DNA from: Nonomuraea aridisoli
GTDB taxonomy: Bacteria; Actinomycetota; Actinomycetes; Streptosporangiales; Streptosporangiaceae
DNA length: 40,531 nucleotides
Reading direction: 5' to 3'
NCBI RefSeq assembly: GCF_003236395.1
Contig: NZ_POUD01000056.1
Location: 1-40,531, forward strand
Within the stretch, counting starts at the first letter, position 1; each line of letters begins with the position of its first letter. Below the pieces are notes generated by a model that did no database searches, was not told the DNA's origin, and saw only the letters and a list, made by a program, of their open reading frames with translations. Positions 1-8,630 of the stretch are shown here, in pieces. The translations under genes and the position numbers were made by a program.

Positions 1-150
1 CTGGCCCAGCTCCTGCCCGCCCGGCGAGTCCGCACCAAAGACCGCATCGTCAAACGCGCGATCTCCAAATACAACGCCCGCGGACCCGCCATCGACCGGA
101 CCACCTACAAAGCCACCATCAGCATCAACATGATCCCGGCCAGCCCTTGA
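1..150 (+). CDS. IS4-type transposase, C-terminal end only (partial at window edge)
   Basis: An open frame enters from the left edge and ends at a TGA at 148-150. The visible 49 residues include RVRTKDRIVKRAISKYN followed by IDRTTYKATISI, which I recognise as the C-terminal tail of IS4-type DDE transposases common in Streptomyces and relatives. The DDE catalytic residues lie outside the window. The stretch after the stop (about 165-190, with AACTGAACGGCGTTGCCTCTAG-like sequence) could hold the right terminal inverted repeat, but the partner end is not visible. Whether the element is intact cannot be judged. Confidence 0.6.
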   Translation: MAQLLPARRVRTKDRIVKRAISKYNARGPAIDRTTYKATISINMIPASP

Positions 151-224
151 CGCCGCTACCCCAGCCATAACTGAACGGCGTTGCCTCTAGCCGCCGCTTC
201 CCGGGCATGGGCCCACTACTCTGT

Positions 225-260
225 GGTACTGTGTACCGGTACTAAGTAGCACCGAGTACC
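225..260. promoter_or_regulatory. Probable PadR operator with repeated GGTAC/GTACC half-sites
   Basis: GGTAC (225-229) and GTACC (233-237) form an inverted repeat with a 3-base centre. A second pair, GGTAC at 238-242 and GTACC at 256-260, follows directly. The array lies 23 bases before the PadR start, where autorepressing PadR proteins usually bind. Binding is inferred. Confidence 0.55.
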
Positions 261-282
261 GGGGAGCGGAAGTGGACCGGCG

Positions 283-609
283 ATGGACGACCTGACGGAG
301 ATGCTGAAGGGCACGCTCGAGGGCTGCGTGCTGGAGATCATCGGCAGTGAGGAGACCTACGGGTACGCCATCACGCGTCGGCTGAACGAGCTCGGCTTCG
401 CCGACGTCGTCGAGGGGACGGTCTACACCATCCTGCTGCGGCTGGAGAGGAACGGGCTCGTCCAGGTGACGAAACGACCGTCCGGGGTGGGCCCGCCGCG
501 CAAGTTCTACGCGCTCAACGACGCGGGCCGCAAAGAGCTCGCGACGTTCTGGGCGAAATGGGAGTACATCACTTCACGGATCGACAAGCTCAAGGAGGGC
601 AGGAGATGA
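283..609 (+). CDS. PadR family transcriptional regulator
   Basis: A 108-residue protein of the small PadR-s2 class. PadR regulators are winged-helix repressors that often control adjacent genes. The N-terminal half shows the typical PadR pattern: MLKGTLEGCVLEIIG, then YGYAITRRLNELGF and VVEGTVYTILLRLERNGLV, which is the recognition helix and wing region (about residues 8-60). Residues 70-108 form the expected C-terminal dimerisation helix. The ATG at 283 follows a GGGGAGCGGAAG ribosome site. The stop overlaps the next ATG (ATGA at 606-609), so it is translationally coupled to the first DUF1048 gene. The repeated GTACC-type palindromes just upstream suggest autoregulation. The ligand is unknown. 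Confidence 0.9.
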   Translation: MDDLTEMLKGTLEGCVLEIIGSEETYGYAITRRLNELGFADVVEGTVYTILLRLERNGLVQVTKRPSGVGPPRKFYALNDAGRKELATFWAKWEYITSRIDKLKEGRR

Positions 610-962
610 AGTTCTGGGAGACCATGACGGGCAGCGATCTCACCAGGGAATGGAAGGCGTTCGAAGCCCGGGCCCAGGCATTGCCCGCCGACCATCGGGC
701 GGCGTGGGAAGAGATCAAAGGTCATCTTTTTGCCTACGGCGACTTCACGGGCCGAAACCTGATGCCGATTCTCGACGGCGCTCTGGGGCTGCTCGAGGAG
801 ACGGCGGCCGACGGGCAGAGCATCCACGAGGTGCTGGGTGACGACATCGAGGGCTTCTGCGCGGCGCTGGCCGGCGGAGAAGGGGCCCGCAGCTATCGCG
901 ATCGGTGGCGCGAGCAGTTGAACAGGAACGTCGCAAGGAAATTGGGCCGGCTAGGAGGCTGA
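606..962 (+). CDS. DUF1048 family protein (first paralogue)
   Basis: A 118-residue soluble, probably helical protein starting at ATG 606, which overlaps the PadR stop; an earlier in-frame start at 558 lies inside padR and is unlikely. It matches the DUF1048 pattern of small proteins encoded next to PadR regulators: ALPADHRAAWEEIKGHLF, then ILDGALGLLEETAADG and EVLGDDIEGFCAAL. It has no signal peptide or membrane segment. The gene immediately downstream is a paralogue sharing this core. The function of DUF1048 is not established; regulator partner or stress response are guesses from context only. The final 20 residues are basic (RWREQLNRNVARKLGRL). Confidence 0.85.
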   Translation: MKFWETMTGSDLTREWKAFEARAQALPADHRAAWEEIKGHLFAYGDFTGRNLMPILDGALGLLEETAADGQSIHEVLGDDIEGFCAALAGGEGARSYRDRWREQLNRNVARKLGRLGG

Positions 963-963
963 C

Positions 964-1290
964 GTGGGCATCCAGGACATCATCGAGGGCAAGAGGCAGT
1001 GGCGGGCGCACATGGCGCGGGTCAAGGCGCTCCCGCCGGACTACCAGATCGTCTACAAGGAGATCCAGAAGTACTTCTTCAAGGTCGGACCGATCGACCT
1101 GCTCGACGGGTCCCTGCTCTCCGGGATCCTCGATTTCTTCGAGGAGGGCGTCGCGGCCGGCAAGGGAGTCCTCGAACTCATCGGCGAGGACGTCGCCGCC
1201 TTCTGCGACGACCTGATCAAGGACTCGCCCACCTACGCGGAGATCTACCAGGAGTCCATCAGCGGGAAGCCCGGCACGGCTGAGAAGTAA
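964..1290 (+). CDS. DUF1048 family protein (second paralogue)
   Basis: A 108-residue protein starting with GTG at 964, one base after the preceding stop and preceded by a GGAGG-like site at about 955-959. It aligns with the upstream protein: ALPPDYQIVYKEIQKYFF matches ALPADHRAAWEEIKGHLF, and ELIGEDVAAFCDDLI matches EVLGDDIEGFCAALA, so the pair arose by tandem duplication. It has more acidic and aromatic residues than its partner and no transmembrane segment. PadR and both DUF1048 genes form one three-gene operon. The two paralogues may form a heteromer (inference). Function unknown. Confidence 0.85.
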   Translation: MGIQDIIEGKRQWRAHMARVKALPPDYQIVYKEIQKYFFKVGPIDLLDGSLLSGILDFFEEGVAAGKGVLELIGEDVAAFCDDLIKDSPTYAEIYQESISGKPGTAEK

Positions 1291-1350
1291 CACCTGTCGG
1301 CCCAAGGCACCGGCGGGCGGCTTGGCCACCAGCATGCCGTTCGCGCGCCC

Positions 1351-1356
1351 TAGGCT
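1351..1356 (+). promoter_or_regulatory. -10 element (TAGGCT) for a probably leaderless mRNA
   Basis: TAGGCT fits the actinomycete -10 consensus TAnnnT and ends 7 bases before the GTG at 1364. No Shine-Dalgarno sequence lies in between. That spacing is typical of leaderless transcripts. Confidence 0.55.
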
Positions 1357-1363
1357 TGCCCGC

Positions 1364-1831
1364 GTGGAGATCCACCCCCGGACGCCCGCCGACCTCGACG
1401 CCTGTGTGGAGGCCCTCGCCGCCGTCCACGCCGCCGACCGCTACCCCGTGGACTGGCCGGCCGACCCCGCCCGCTGGCTCACCCCGGACGGCGTGATCGG
1501 AGCCTGGATCGCGGTCGAGGACGGCGCGGTGCTCGGCCATGTCGCCCTCACCCGCGACATGGAGGTCACCCGCCTGTACGTCGCCCCCGCCGCCCGAGGG
1601 CGCGGCCTGGCCGCCCGCCTCCTCGGCACCGTGCGTTCCGCCGCCCGCGGCCCGGTGCGGCTGGAGGTCTCCGCCGAGGGCAGGGCCGCCATCGCCCTCT
1701 ACGAACGGTCGGGCTGGCGCCGCACCGCCACCACCCGCGCCACCTGGCGCGACACCACCGGCGAACCCGCCGTCCTGCACCATTACGTCAGCCCACCGGC
1801 CCAGGAGGACAACGAGAACTCGTTTCTGTAA
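1364..1831 (+). CDS. GNAT family N-acetyltransferase
   Basis: A GCN5-related acetyltransferase of about 155 residues. These enzymes transfer acetyl from acetyl-CoA to an amine. The core shows beta-4 with VTRLYVAPAARGRGLAARLL, where RGRGLA is the acetyl-CoA pyrophosphate loop (R/Q-x-x-G-x-G/A), then ALYERSGWRR, the usual C-terminal beta-5/alpha-4 motif. The start was set at GTG 1364 rather than the longer TTG at 1322 because EIHPRTPADLDA is the normal GNAT N-terminus and a -10 box sits 7 bases upstream. It is convergent with the minus-strand gene at 1897 and separated from it by a strong hairpin. The substrate cannot be inferred. Confidence 0.85.
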   Translation: MEIHPRTPADLDACVEALAAVHAADRYPVDWPADPARWLTPDGVIGAWIAVEDGAVLGHVALTRDMEVTRLYVAPAARGRGLAARLLGTVRSAARGPVRLEVSAEGRAAIALYERSGWRRTATTRATWRDTTGEPAVLHHYVSPPAQEDNENSFL

Positions 1832-1854
1832 ACGCGCGGCGCCTCTCCCGCGCG

Positions 1855-1885
1855 CGGTGGTGGGCGACCGGGGCGCCCACCACCG
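1855..1885. terminator. Bidirectional hairpin terminator
   Basis: A perfect 12-bp stem, CGGTGGTGGGCG (1855-1866) with CGCCCACCACCG (1874-1885), and a 7-base loop lie between two convergent genes. No clear T-run follows, as is common in high-GC actinomycetes. Confidence 0.75.
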
Positions 1886-1896
1886 TACGGCCTTGT

Positions 1897-2307
1897 CTAC
1901 CTGCCGGCCGCCGCCTCCACGGGCAGCAGCCGCTTGGCGGCGAACTTCAGGCGATCCTCGACGTATTCCGGCGTCAGCCGGCCGTTCAGCCAGGCGACGA
2001 CGCTGCTGCTCCACAACGACTCCAGCATGTGCAGCACGCGGTGTTCGGCCGGGGTGGTGCGGTGCTCCGGGCCCCAGGCCGCCAGCGCCATGAGGTCGGC
2101 CAGGGCGACGAAGTCGTCATCGCTGATCAGGGGCGAGCCGCCGCCGGGCTGCTCGTCCAGCGGCTTCGGGATGTGGTACGCGCTGAGCGCCGCGTGCGCG
2201 AACCCGCGGTTGTACTGCATCGCCCGGAACGCGCGGTGCAGGACCTCAGCGGCCCGTCCTTCGGGGGTGCGCCGCCGGGGCGGGCGCTGCAGGATGTCCT
2301 CGCGCAT
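1897..2307 (-). CDS. Hypothetical protein, TetR partner gene
   Basis: A 136-residue protein that I do not recognise. The ATG at 2307 is the first sensible start, because longer versions run back into the TetR coding region with low-complexity Ser/Pro/Arg sequence. It has no signal peptide or obvious membrane helix. Visible features are a basic N-terminus (MREDILQRPPRRRTPEGR) and a helical body rich in Trp and Leu (LADLMALAAWGPEH, VLHMLESLWSSSVVAWLNGR). It begins 31 bases after the TetR stop on the same strand, so the two are probably cotranscribed and divergent from the carboxylase operon. A regulatory or accessory role is possible but not shown. Confidence 0.65.
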   Translation of the reverse strand: MREDILQRPPRRRTPEGRAAEVLHRAFRAMQYNRGFAHAALSAYHIPKPLDEQPGGGSPLISDDDFVALADLMALAAWGPEHRTTPAEHRVLHMLESLWSSSVVAWLNGRLTPEYVEDRLKFAAKRLLPVEAAAGR

Positions 2308-2338
2308 GAGGGCCCGCGGCTCAGCGGTCGGCCGGCTG

Positions 2339-3025
2339 CTACGACGAGGGCGGCCGGGCGTCCAGGTGTCGCCGGATGGCGGCCATGACGGCCTGGGGGG
2401 AGGCCGTGCGGGGGAAGGCCGCGACGATGACCTGCTCGCCGTGCTCCTGGGGTTGTTCGAGGTGGCGGAAGGTGGCGATGACGTAGCCGAGGGCGTGGTC
2501 GAGCGGCCCGGACGGGTCATAGGTGCCGCCGGCGCGCAACCAGCCGCGCAGCACCTGGTTGTGCGCGGCCACCACGGAGGCCGCCATGAGCTCGGCGCGC
2601 AGGCCGGCGTCGGGGGAGTCGTCCAGCCACTCGCCCACGAACTCCCGGAACAACCGCTGGTAGCGCGCCACGCTGGCGATCTCCCTGTCGCGCAGCGCCG
2701 GCACCCGCCGGACCAGGCGGTAGCGGCGCAGCGACACCTCGGCGTCGTCGACGTAGTGCGCCAGCACGATGCGCACGGCGTCGGTGATGGCGACGATCGC
2801 GGTGTCGGCGGTGGAGGCGCGCAGCCGGGCGTCGATCCTGGCCAGCAGCGCGTCGTGGTCGGGGAAGATCGCGTCTTCCTTGGAGCGGTAGTAGCGGAAG
2901 AACGTGCTGCGGCTGACGCCTGCCCGGGCCGCGATGTCGTCGACCGTGGTCTCGTCGTAGCCGTTCTCGTCGAACAGCGTCACGGCGGCTTCGGCGAGGC
3001 GCCGGCTGATGGGCGGTTTCGGCAC
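2339..3025 (-). CDS. TetR family transcriptional regulator of the divergent acyl-CoA carboxylase operon
   Basis: A 228-residue TetR-type repressor. Residues 8-55 form the DNA-binding domain: [46 protein letters not shown], ending in the FFRYY-SKE signature. The C-terminal ligand-binding part is all helical. The GTG at 3025 was chosen because GGAG lies 9 bases upstream; the longer GTG at 3058 has no ribosome site. The intergenic region to the divergent carboxylase gene contains a GATAC/GTATC palindrome suited to a TetR dimer. It probably represses the carboxylase operon and itself in response to an acyl-CoA or fatty-acid signal (inference from position). Confidence 0.9.
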   Translation of the reverse strand: MPKPPISRRLAEAAVTLFDENGYDETTVDDIAARAGVSRSTFFRYYRSKEDAIFPDHDALLARIDARLRASTADTAIVAITDAVRIVLAHYVDDAEVSLRRYRLVRRVPALRDREIASVARYQRLFREFVGEWLDDSPDAGLRAELMAASVVAAHNQVLRGWLRAGGTYDPSGPLDHALGYVIATFRHLEQPQEHGEQVIVAAFPRTASPQAVMAAIRRHLDARPPSS

Positions 3026-3065
3026 GTGGTCATTCTCCAGGAAACGAGGACTGTTCACAGCGGAC

Positions 3066-3083
3066 GATACTGAGTACCGTATC
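3066..3083. promoter_or_regulatory. Probable TetR operator
   Basis: GATACTGAGTACCGTATC has perfect 5-base inverted arms (GATAC/GTATC) with two further symmetric positions. It lies between the divergent TetR gene (start 3025) and carboxylase gene (start 3114). A wider ACTGAG (3069-3074) / CTCAGT (3091-3096) inverted repeat overlaps it. Confidence 0.6.
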
Positions 3084-3113
3084 TCTGAAACTCAGTCCTA
3101 TTCGGTGGTGACG

Positions 3114-4652
3114 ATGGCAGCGCAGGGCACCGCGGGCAGTCTGGCCCGTCTCAAGGAACGCCTCGACGAAGCCGTTCACGTGGGAGAGGCCCGCGCGGCG
3201 GCCAAGCAACACGCCAAGGGCGGGCTTACTGCCCGCGAACGCATCGAACGGCTGCTCGACCCCGGCTCGTTCGTCGAGCTGGACGCCCTGGCCAAGGGCT
3301 CGCTCGGCTACGGCGACGGCGTGGTCACCGGCTACGGCACGGTGGACGGCCGCCAGGTGTGCGTGTTCTCGCAGGACTTCACCGTCGCCGGGGGCTCGCT
3401 GGGCGAGGTGTACGGGCAGAAGATCTGCAAGGTCATGGACCTCGCCATGCGCAACGGATGCCCGATCATCGGCATCAACGAGGGCGCCGGCGCCCGCATC
3501 CAGGAGGGCGTGGTCTCGCTCGGCCTGTACGGCGAGATCTTCCGCCGCAACATCCGCGCCTCCGGGGTGATCCCGCAGATCTCCCTCATCATGGGCGCCT
3601 GCGCCGGCGGTCACGTCTACTCGCCGGCGCTCACCGACTTCACGATCATGGTGGACGAAAGGTCCCACATGTTCGTGACGGGCCCCGACGTGATCAGGAC
3701 GGTCACCGGCGAGGACGTCACGTTCGAGGACCTCGGCGGCGGCCGGGTGCACAACAGCCGCAGCGGCGTGGCCCACTACCTGGCGAGCGACGAGGACGAC
3801 GCGCTCGACTACACGCGGGCGCTGCTGGCGTACCTGCCGGACAACAACCTCGACGAGCCGGCGCACCCGGAGTTCGAGGCGGACCTGTCGCTCTCGGCCG
3901 AGGACCTGGCGCTGGACGCGCTGGTGCCGGACTCGCCGAACCAGCCGTACGACATGCACGAGGTGATCGCCGCGCTGCTGGACGACGGCGACTTCCTCGA
4001 GGTGCAGGCGCTGTTCGCGCCGAACATCGTGGTCGGCTTCGGCCGGGTCGAGGGCCGCCCGGTCGGCGTGGTCGCCAACCAGCCGATGCGCCTGGCCGGG
4101 ACGCTCGACATCGACGCCTCCGAGAAGGCCGCCCGGTTCGTCCGCACCTGCGATGCCTTCAGCATCCCGGTGCTCACGCTGGTGGACGTGCCCGGCTTCC
4201 TGCCCGGCACCGACCAGGAGTGGAACGGCATCATCCGGCGCGGCGCCAAACTCCTGTACGCCTACGGCGAGGCCACCGTCCCGCTCGTCACCGTCATCAC
4301 CCGCAAGGCCTACGGCGGCGCGTACGACGTGATGGGCTCCAAGCACCTGGGCGCGGACGTCAACCTGGCCTGGTCCACCGCGCAGATCGCGGTCATGGGC
4401 GCCCAGGGCGCCGTCAACATCCTGCACCGCAGGCGCCTGGCCGCCGCCGACGACCCGGACGCGCTGCGGGCCGAGCTGGTCCGCGAGTACGAGGACACCC
4501 TGGCCACGCCGTACCTGGCGGCCGAGCGCGGCTACGTGGACGCGGTGATCCGGCCGAGCGAGACCCGCCGCGAGGTCACCCGGGCGCTGCGCCTGCTGCG
4601 CGGCAAGCGCGACGCCCTGCCGCCGAAGAAGCACGGGAACATCCCGCTGTGA
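3114..4652 (+). CDS. pccB: Acyl-CoA (propionyl-CoA type) carboxylase beta subunit, carboxyltransferase
   Basis: A 512-residue carboxyltransferase that moves CO2 from carboxybiotin to acetyl- or propionyl-CoA, making malonyl- or methylmalonyl-CoA. It has the full two-crotonase fold. In the N half are [32 protein letters not shown] and the oxyanion segment [14 protein letters not shown], plus [14 protein letters not shown]. In the C half are [29 protein letters not shown] and [16 protein letters not shown]. The end, [10 protein letters not shown], is typical of PccB/AccD proteins. The ATG at 3114 gives the expected MAAQ... start. Its TGA overlaps the GTG of the epsilon gene (GTGA). Propionyl- versus acetyl-CoA preference cannot be read safely by eye. 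Confidence 0.93.
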   Translation: MAAQGTAGSLARLKERLDEAVHVGEARAAAKQHAKGGLTARERIERLLDPGSFVELDALAKGSLGYGDGVVTGYGTVDGRQVCVFSQDFTVAGGSLGEVYGQKICKVMDLAMRNGCPIIGINEGAGARIQEGVVSLGLYGEIFRRNIRASGVIPQISLIMGACAGGHVYSPALTDFTIMVDERSHMFVTGPDVIRTVTGEDVTFEDLGGGRVHNSRSGVAHYLASDEDDALDYTRALLAYLPDNNLDEPAHPEFEADLSLSAEDLALDALVPDSPNQPYDMHEVIAALLDDGDFLEVQALFAPNIVVGFGRVEGRPVGVVANQPMRLAGTLDIDASEKAARFVRTCDAFSIPVLTLVDVPGFLPGTDQEWNGIIRRGAKLLYAYGEATVPLVTVITRKAYGGAYDVMGSKHLGADVNLAWSTAQIAVMGAQGAVNILHRRRLAAADDPDALRAELVREYEDTLATPYLAAERGYVDAVIRPSETRREVTRALRLLRGKRDALPPKKHGNIPL

Positions 4653-4831
4653 ACGTGACCAAGGGCGACCCGTCGCCGGAGGAGCTCGCCGCCCTCGTCA
4701 TCGCCTTTCTCACGGTACGGGCGCAACCCGCGCCGCGGCCCGGCCGCGTCCGGCGGACGTTGCGCCGTCCGCTGGTCAGAGGCCCCCGCGGCTGGCGGGA
4801 GTCGAGATGGAATCTTGGAGGACACCTGTGA
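4649..4831 (+). CDS. Acyl-CoA carboxylase epsilon subunit
   Basis: A 60-residue small subunit, missed by length cut-offs. The N-terminal helix ([19 protein letters not shown]) is the conserved epsilon-subunit motif that binds the beta hexamer and stimulates actinobacterial acyl-CoA carboxylases. The middle is Arg/Pro rich and the end carries the typical Trp residues ([13 protein letters not shown]). It starts with GTG overlapping the beta stop and ends with TGA overlapping the GTG of the alpha gene. All three subunits are therefore translationally coupled, consistent with fixed stoichiometry. Confidence 0.85.
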   Translation: MNVTKGDPSPEELAALVIAFLTVRAQPAPRPGRVRRTLRRPLVRGPRGWRESRWNLGGHL

Positions 4832-6588
4832 GCCTGCGCAAGGTGCTGGTCGCCAACCGCGGTGAGATCGCCGTCCGCGTCATCCGGGCCTGCCGGGACG
4901 CCGGCGTCGGCTGCGTGGCCGTCTACGCCGACCCCGACCGCGACGCCCTGCACGCACGCCTGGCGGACGAGGCGTACGCGCTGGGCGGGGCGACGCCGGG
5001 GGAGACGTACCTGGCGATCGAGAAGATCATCGAGGTGGCGGAGCGGTCCGGCGCCGACGCGGTGCACCCCGGCTACGGGTTCCTGGCCGAGAACGCCGCC
5101 TTCGCCCAGGCCGTCATCGACACCGGGCTCGTCTGGATCGGGCCGCCGCCTTCGGCGATCACCGCGCTCGGGGACAAGGTCCAGGCCCGGCACATCGCCC
5201 AGAAGGTGGGCGCCCCCCTGGTCGCCGGCACCCCGGACCCCGTGTCAGGGGTGGGGGAGGTGGTGGCGTTCGCGGAGGAGCACGGGCTGCCGATCGCGAT
5301 CAAGGCGGCCTACGGCGGCGGCGGGCGCGGGCTGAAGGTGGCCCGCACCCTGGAGGAGATCCCCGACCTGTACGAGAGCGCCGTACGCGAGGCCGTGGCC
5401 GCCTTCGGGCGGGGCGAGTGCTTCGTGGAGCGTTACCTCGACCGGCCGCGCCACGTGGAGACCCAGTGCCTGGCCGACGCGTACGGCGACGTGGTCGTGG
5501 TGTCCACCCGCGACTGCTCGCTCCAGCGCCGCCACCAGAAGCTCGTCGAGGAGGCGCCGGCGCCGTTCCTCACGCCCGAGCAGGAGGCGCTGCTGCGCGA
5601 CAGCTCCAAGGCCATCCTGCGGGAGGCCGGGTACGTCGGGGCGGGGACGTGCGAGTTCCTGGTCGGGCAGGACGGCACGATCTCGTTCCTGGAGGTCAAC
5701 ACGCGCCTGCAGGTCGAGCACCCGGTCAGCGAGGAGGTCACGGGCATCGACCTGGTGCGGGAGATGTTCCGCGTCGCGGCGGGGGAGCGGCTCGGCTACG
5801 ACGACCCGCCGTCTCGCGGGCACTCCATCGAGTTCCGGATCAACGCCGAGGACCCCGGCCGGGGCTTCCTGCCCGCTCCCGGCACCATCACCGGGTGGCG
5901 CGCGCCCTCGGGGCCCGGGGTCCGCCTCGACAGCGGTTACGAACAGGGCGAGACCGTTCCGGGAGCCTTCGACTCGCTGGTCGCCAAGCTGATCGTCACC
6001 GGCGCCACCCGCGCGCAGGCGCTGCAACGTGCCCGGCGGGCGCTGGCCGAGTTCGAGATCGACGGCATGCCGACCGCGCTGCCGTTCCACCGGGCCGTCG
6101 TGACCGACCCGGCCTTCACCGCCGAGCCGTTCACCGTGCACACGCGCTGGATCGAGACCGAGTTCGACAACCGGATCACGCCGTACGCGGGGCCGGTCGC
6201 GGCCGAGGAGCAGGGCCCGCGGGAGCGGGTCACGGTGGAGGTGGCGGGCAAGCGCCTGGAGGTCGTCCTGCCCGCCGGGCTCGCCGGGGGCGCGCCCGCC
6301 GCCGGCGCGCGGAGGCCCGTTGCGCGCAGCGCGCCGCGGCGGGCCGGGGCGGCTCCCGCGGCGGGAGGCGACGCCCTGGTCAGTCCCATGCAGGGCACGA
6401 TCGTCAAGGTCGTGGCCGCGGACGGCGACCACGTGAAGACCGGCGACACCGTCGTCGTGCTGGAGGCGATGAAGATGGAGCAGCCGCTCACCGCCCACAA
6501 GGACGGCACCGTGGTCGGCATGTCCGCCGAGACGGGCGCCACGGTGGCGGCCGGCGCGGTGATCTGCGAGATCAAGGATTCGGCCTGA
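4828..6588 (+). CDS. Acetyl/propionyl-CoA carboxylase alpha subunit (biotin carboxylase + BCCP)
   Basis: A 586-residue biotin-dependent subunit. Residues 1-445 are biotin carboxylase: [32 protein letters not shown], the ATP-grasp glycine loop [34 protein letters not shown], and [16 protein letters not shown] with the catalytic region. The C-terminal BCCP domain carries EAMKMEQP with biotinyl-lysine at about K549, 37 residues from the end. A Gly/Ala/Arg/Pro-rich linker of about 50 residues joins the two. The GTG at 4828 is preceded by TTGGAGG and overlaps the epsilon stop; the ATG at 4807 lacks a good site. With the beta and epsilon genes it makes a complete acyl-CoA carboxylase. A large perfect hairpin ends the operon. 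Confidence 0.94.
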   Translation: MSLRKVLVANRGEIAVRVIRACRDAGVGCVAVYADPDRDALHARLADEAYALGGATPGETYLAIEKIIEVAERSGADAVHPGYGFLAENAAFAQAVIDTGLVWIGPPPSAITALGDKVQARHIAQKVGAPLVAGTPDPVSGVGEVVAFAEEHGLPIAIKAAYGGGGRGLKVARTLEEIPDLYESAVREAVAAFGRGECFVERYLDRPRHVETQCLADAYGDVVVVSTRDCSLQRRHQKLVEEAPAPFLTPEQEALLRDSSKAILREAGYVGAGTCEFLVGQDGTISFLEVNTRLQVEHPVSEEVTGIDLVREMFRVAAGERLGYDDPPSRGHSIEFRINAEDPGRGFLPAPGTITGWRAPSGPGVRLDSGYEQGETVPGAFDSLVAKLIVTGATRAQALQRARRALAEFEIDGMPTALPFHRAVVTDPAFTAEPFTVHTRWIETEFDNRITPYAGPVAAEEQGPRERVTVEVAGKRLEVVLPAGLAGGAPAAGARRPVARSAPRRAGAAPAAGGDALVSPMQGTIVKVVAADGDHVKTGDTVVVLEAMKMEQPLTAHKDGTVVGMSAETGATVAAGAVICEIKDSA

Positions 6589-6604
6589 CCGCCGACACCG
6601 GAAG

Positions 6605-6637
6605 GGCTCCGGACGTGGTGTCACCACATCCGGAGCC
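6605..6637. terminator. Strong hairpin terminator after the carboxylase operon
   Basis: The left arm at 6605-6620 pairs with 6622-6637 over 16 bases with a single G-T wobble, a near-perfect palindrome. It lies 17 bases after the alpha-subunit stop and before the convergent MFS gene, so it can act in both directions. Confidence 0.85.
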
Positions 6638-6668
6638 TGGATGAGCGGTTACGGCTCTACGGGAGCCG

Positions 6669-8051
6669 TCAGGACTTGCCGGCCGCCAGGGCGGCGCGGG
6701 CCGCCTCCACCTTCAGGGCGTCCCGCTCCGGGTTCGCCAGCAGGGCGAAGAGCGCGCCGCCGATGAGCACGATGACGCCCGCCAGCATGAACACGCTGGT
6801 GTAGCCGTCGGCGGCCGGAGCGCCCGACGCCTCGGCGGTGTCCAGGACCACGCCCGCGATGACCGGCCCCGACACCCCCAGCAGGCCGCTGATCGCCAGA
6901 CCGATCGACAGGACGCTCGTGCGCTGCGCCGGCGGCGCGATCTGCGCCAGCGCCGGGTTGGCGACCGCGTACGTGCTGGTGGCCAAGCCGTAGCCGAGCA
7001 TCAGCAGCGCCATGGGGACGGCCACCCCGGAGGCGAGAGGCAGGGTCATCAGGCAGAGGCCGCCCGCGGCCGCCAGCCCGCCGCCGATGAGGGTGCGGAC
7101 GACGCGCGCCGGCGCGCCGTTCTTGAGCGCCTTGTCACCCAACGCGCCGTAGGCGAACAGGAAGATGACCGAGGTGATGCTCGGCACCCCGAACAACGAC
7201 CCGGCCGTCACGGCCGAGAAGCCGAGCCCGGCCTCGAAGTACGACGGAAGCCAGGTCATGACGATCGACACGAGCATGCCGACGGAGGCGAAGATCGCCA
7301 GGTAGCCGACGAAGGTGCCCGTCAGCAGGATCGAACGCAGGGGAGCCCGCTTGCCGGCCGTCGGGTCCTCGGGGACCTCGGGGCTCTTGGCGGCCGGGGT
7401 CACCTGGTCGGAGTACGGGCCGGTTCTGCCGATGAAGGCCCAGCCGAGGCACCAGATGAAGCCCATGATCGCCACGCTGAGGAAGCCGGACTGCCAGCCG
7501 AACGCGGCGATGACCAGGACGATGACCGGGGCGAAGATCAGCTTGCCGAACGACGCCCCCGTGGTGAGCAGTGCGGCGGGCAGTCCGCGGCGCTCGTTCG
7601 GCCACCACGAGTACGCCATCGAGTGCATCACCGAGTTGGCGGGAGCGTCCGCCGCGCCGAGCATGAGCCGGGTCACCATGAGCAGACCGGCCGAGGCGGC
7701 GAAGAAGATGGGCAGCTGCAGCAGCGACCACACCAGGACGAGCGTGAAGAGCGTGCCCTTGAGCGGCAGCCGGTCGGCCACGGCCGCGAAGAGCAGCGCC
7801 ACGAGCGGGCCGAGCAGGCTGGCGGCGGTGCTGATGGTGCCGAACTGGGCGGCCGTCAGCCCGAGGTCGGCCATCACGTCCTGGGCGACCAGCCCCAGGA
7901 TGGCCTTGTCCAGATAGGCGACGAGGGTGGAGGCGAGCAGCATGAGCGTGATGGCCCAGGCCATGACCTTGGACGGCGCCGGAGGTCCGGCCGCCCCCTC
8001 GGTGCTCGATGTTGCCGGTTCGCTCTGCGGTGGGACACGCTCGCTGACCAT
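6669..8051 (-). CDS. MFS transporter, anion:cation symporter-like
   Basis: A 460-residue integral membrane protein with 12 predicted helices. The first helix is preceded by VMAWAITLMLLASTLVAYLDKAILGLVAQ, where the YLDKAIL-like segment is typical of the ACS/organic-acid branch of the major facilitator superfamily. AAVADRLPLKGT is the degenerate loop 2-3 motif. A charged central loop (about residues 205-235) separates the two halves. The ATG at 8051 has AAGGAG nine bases upstream; the longer frame upstream is non-membrane, basic sequence. It is convergent with the carboxylase operon and divergent from the second MFS gene. The substrate is probably a carboxylate or similar anion (weak inference). 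Confidence 0.85.
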   Translation of the reverse strand: MVSERVPPQSEPATSSTEGAAGPPAPSKVMAWAITLMLLASTLVAYLDKAILGLVAQDVMADLGLTAAQFGTISTAASLLGPLVALLFAAVADRLPLKGTLFTLVLVWSLLQLPIFFAASAGLLMVTRLMLGAADAPANSVMHSMAYSWWPNERRGLPAALLTTGASFGKLIFAPVIVLVIAAFGWQSGFLSVAIMGFIWCLGWAFIGRTGPYSDQVTPAAKSPEVPEDPTAGKRAPLRSILLTGTFVGYLAIFASVGMLVSIVMTWLPSYFEAGLGFSAVTAGSLFGVPSITSVIFLFAYGALGDKALKNGAPARVVRTLIGGGLAAAGGLCLMTLPLASGVAVPMALLMLGYGLATSTYAVANPALAQIAPPAQRTSVLSIGLAISGLLGVSGPVIAGVVLDTAEASGAPAADGYTSVFMLAGVIVLIGGALFALLANPERDALKVEAARAALAAGKS

Positions 8052-8533
8052 GGTGGGGGGCTCCTTGAACATCCGTGGCCGACTGCGCGCCCGGCGGTGG
8101 CCGGACGGCATGAGTGACGTCGGGGTAGGGCTGATCGGCTCCGCGGCGGCGGCCCGGAGCATGGCGAGGAGAACGGGGGCACGCCGGCCCGGCCGCGCGT
8201 GCCTTCCGTGCGGCTGATCCGGGCATGGCGGGTGGAGGGCGCGGCGAAGCGGCGCCCTGCGTGACGGTGATCAGAGGGGGGCCGGGACGCGTCCCCGGGG
8301 CCGTGGCGGGCGTGAGGGCGGAGCCGACGTGTTCGACTGGCCGTGGCCCGCCGCCCGATCAGGTCGGGCCGTGAATCAGGAGCCCTTCGCCGGAGGCTCC
8401 ATGGGGTGATGCGGGTGCGCCGCGCGGGGGGTGACGGGGCATGCGCTTCCTCCAGACCTGCCGGCGTGCGGCGGCCGCCCCGGAGGGCCGCGGCCGGTGT
8501 CGGACGTCGGCTGGATGCCGGGGTTGAGCTGGG

Positions 8534-8562
8534 GATTTATTTGGACGCAATGAGTCTGTAAA
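8534..8562 (-). promoter_or_regulatory. Candidate promoter for the minus-strand MFS gene
   Basis: On the minus strand TTTACA (8562-8557) and TAAATC (8539-8534) are separated by 17 bases, resembling -35 and -10 boxes. The leader to the ATG at 8051 would be about 480 bases, which is long. Confidence 0.35.
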
Positions 8563-8630
8563 TAGAAGCTAAGTCGGTGCTCCGACCGGTGTCAAGGGTG
8601 CGGCGGGCCCGTGCTCGCCGGTTTACAGAC
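8554..8630. repeat. Spaced 9-bp inverted repeat, possible twin operator
   Basis: GTCTGTAAA (8554-8562) and TTTACAGAC (8622-8630) are perfect inverted copies separated by 59 bases, between the divergent MFS genes. The left copy overlaps the candidate -35 box. This could be a looping or twin regulator site; no regulator gene is adjacent. Confidence 0.4.

Noticed and set aside
3030..4634. A 534-codon minus-strand open frame across the carboxylase beta gene
   Set aside because: It is the antisense shadow of a perfectly conserved gene; the translation is His/Arg/Val-rich with no domain pattern.
5245..6627. A 460-codon minus-strand open frame opposite the biotin carboxylase gene
   Set aside because: Shadow caused by high third-position GC; no motif, and the plus strand is clearly coding.
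8343..8561. A 72-codon plus-strand frame in the gap between the MFS genes
   Set aside because: Arg/Ala-rich composition, no ribosome site and no recognisable motif.
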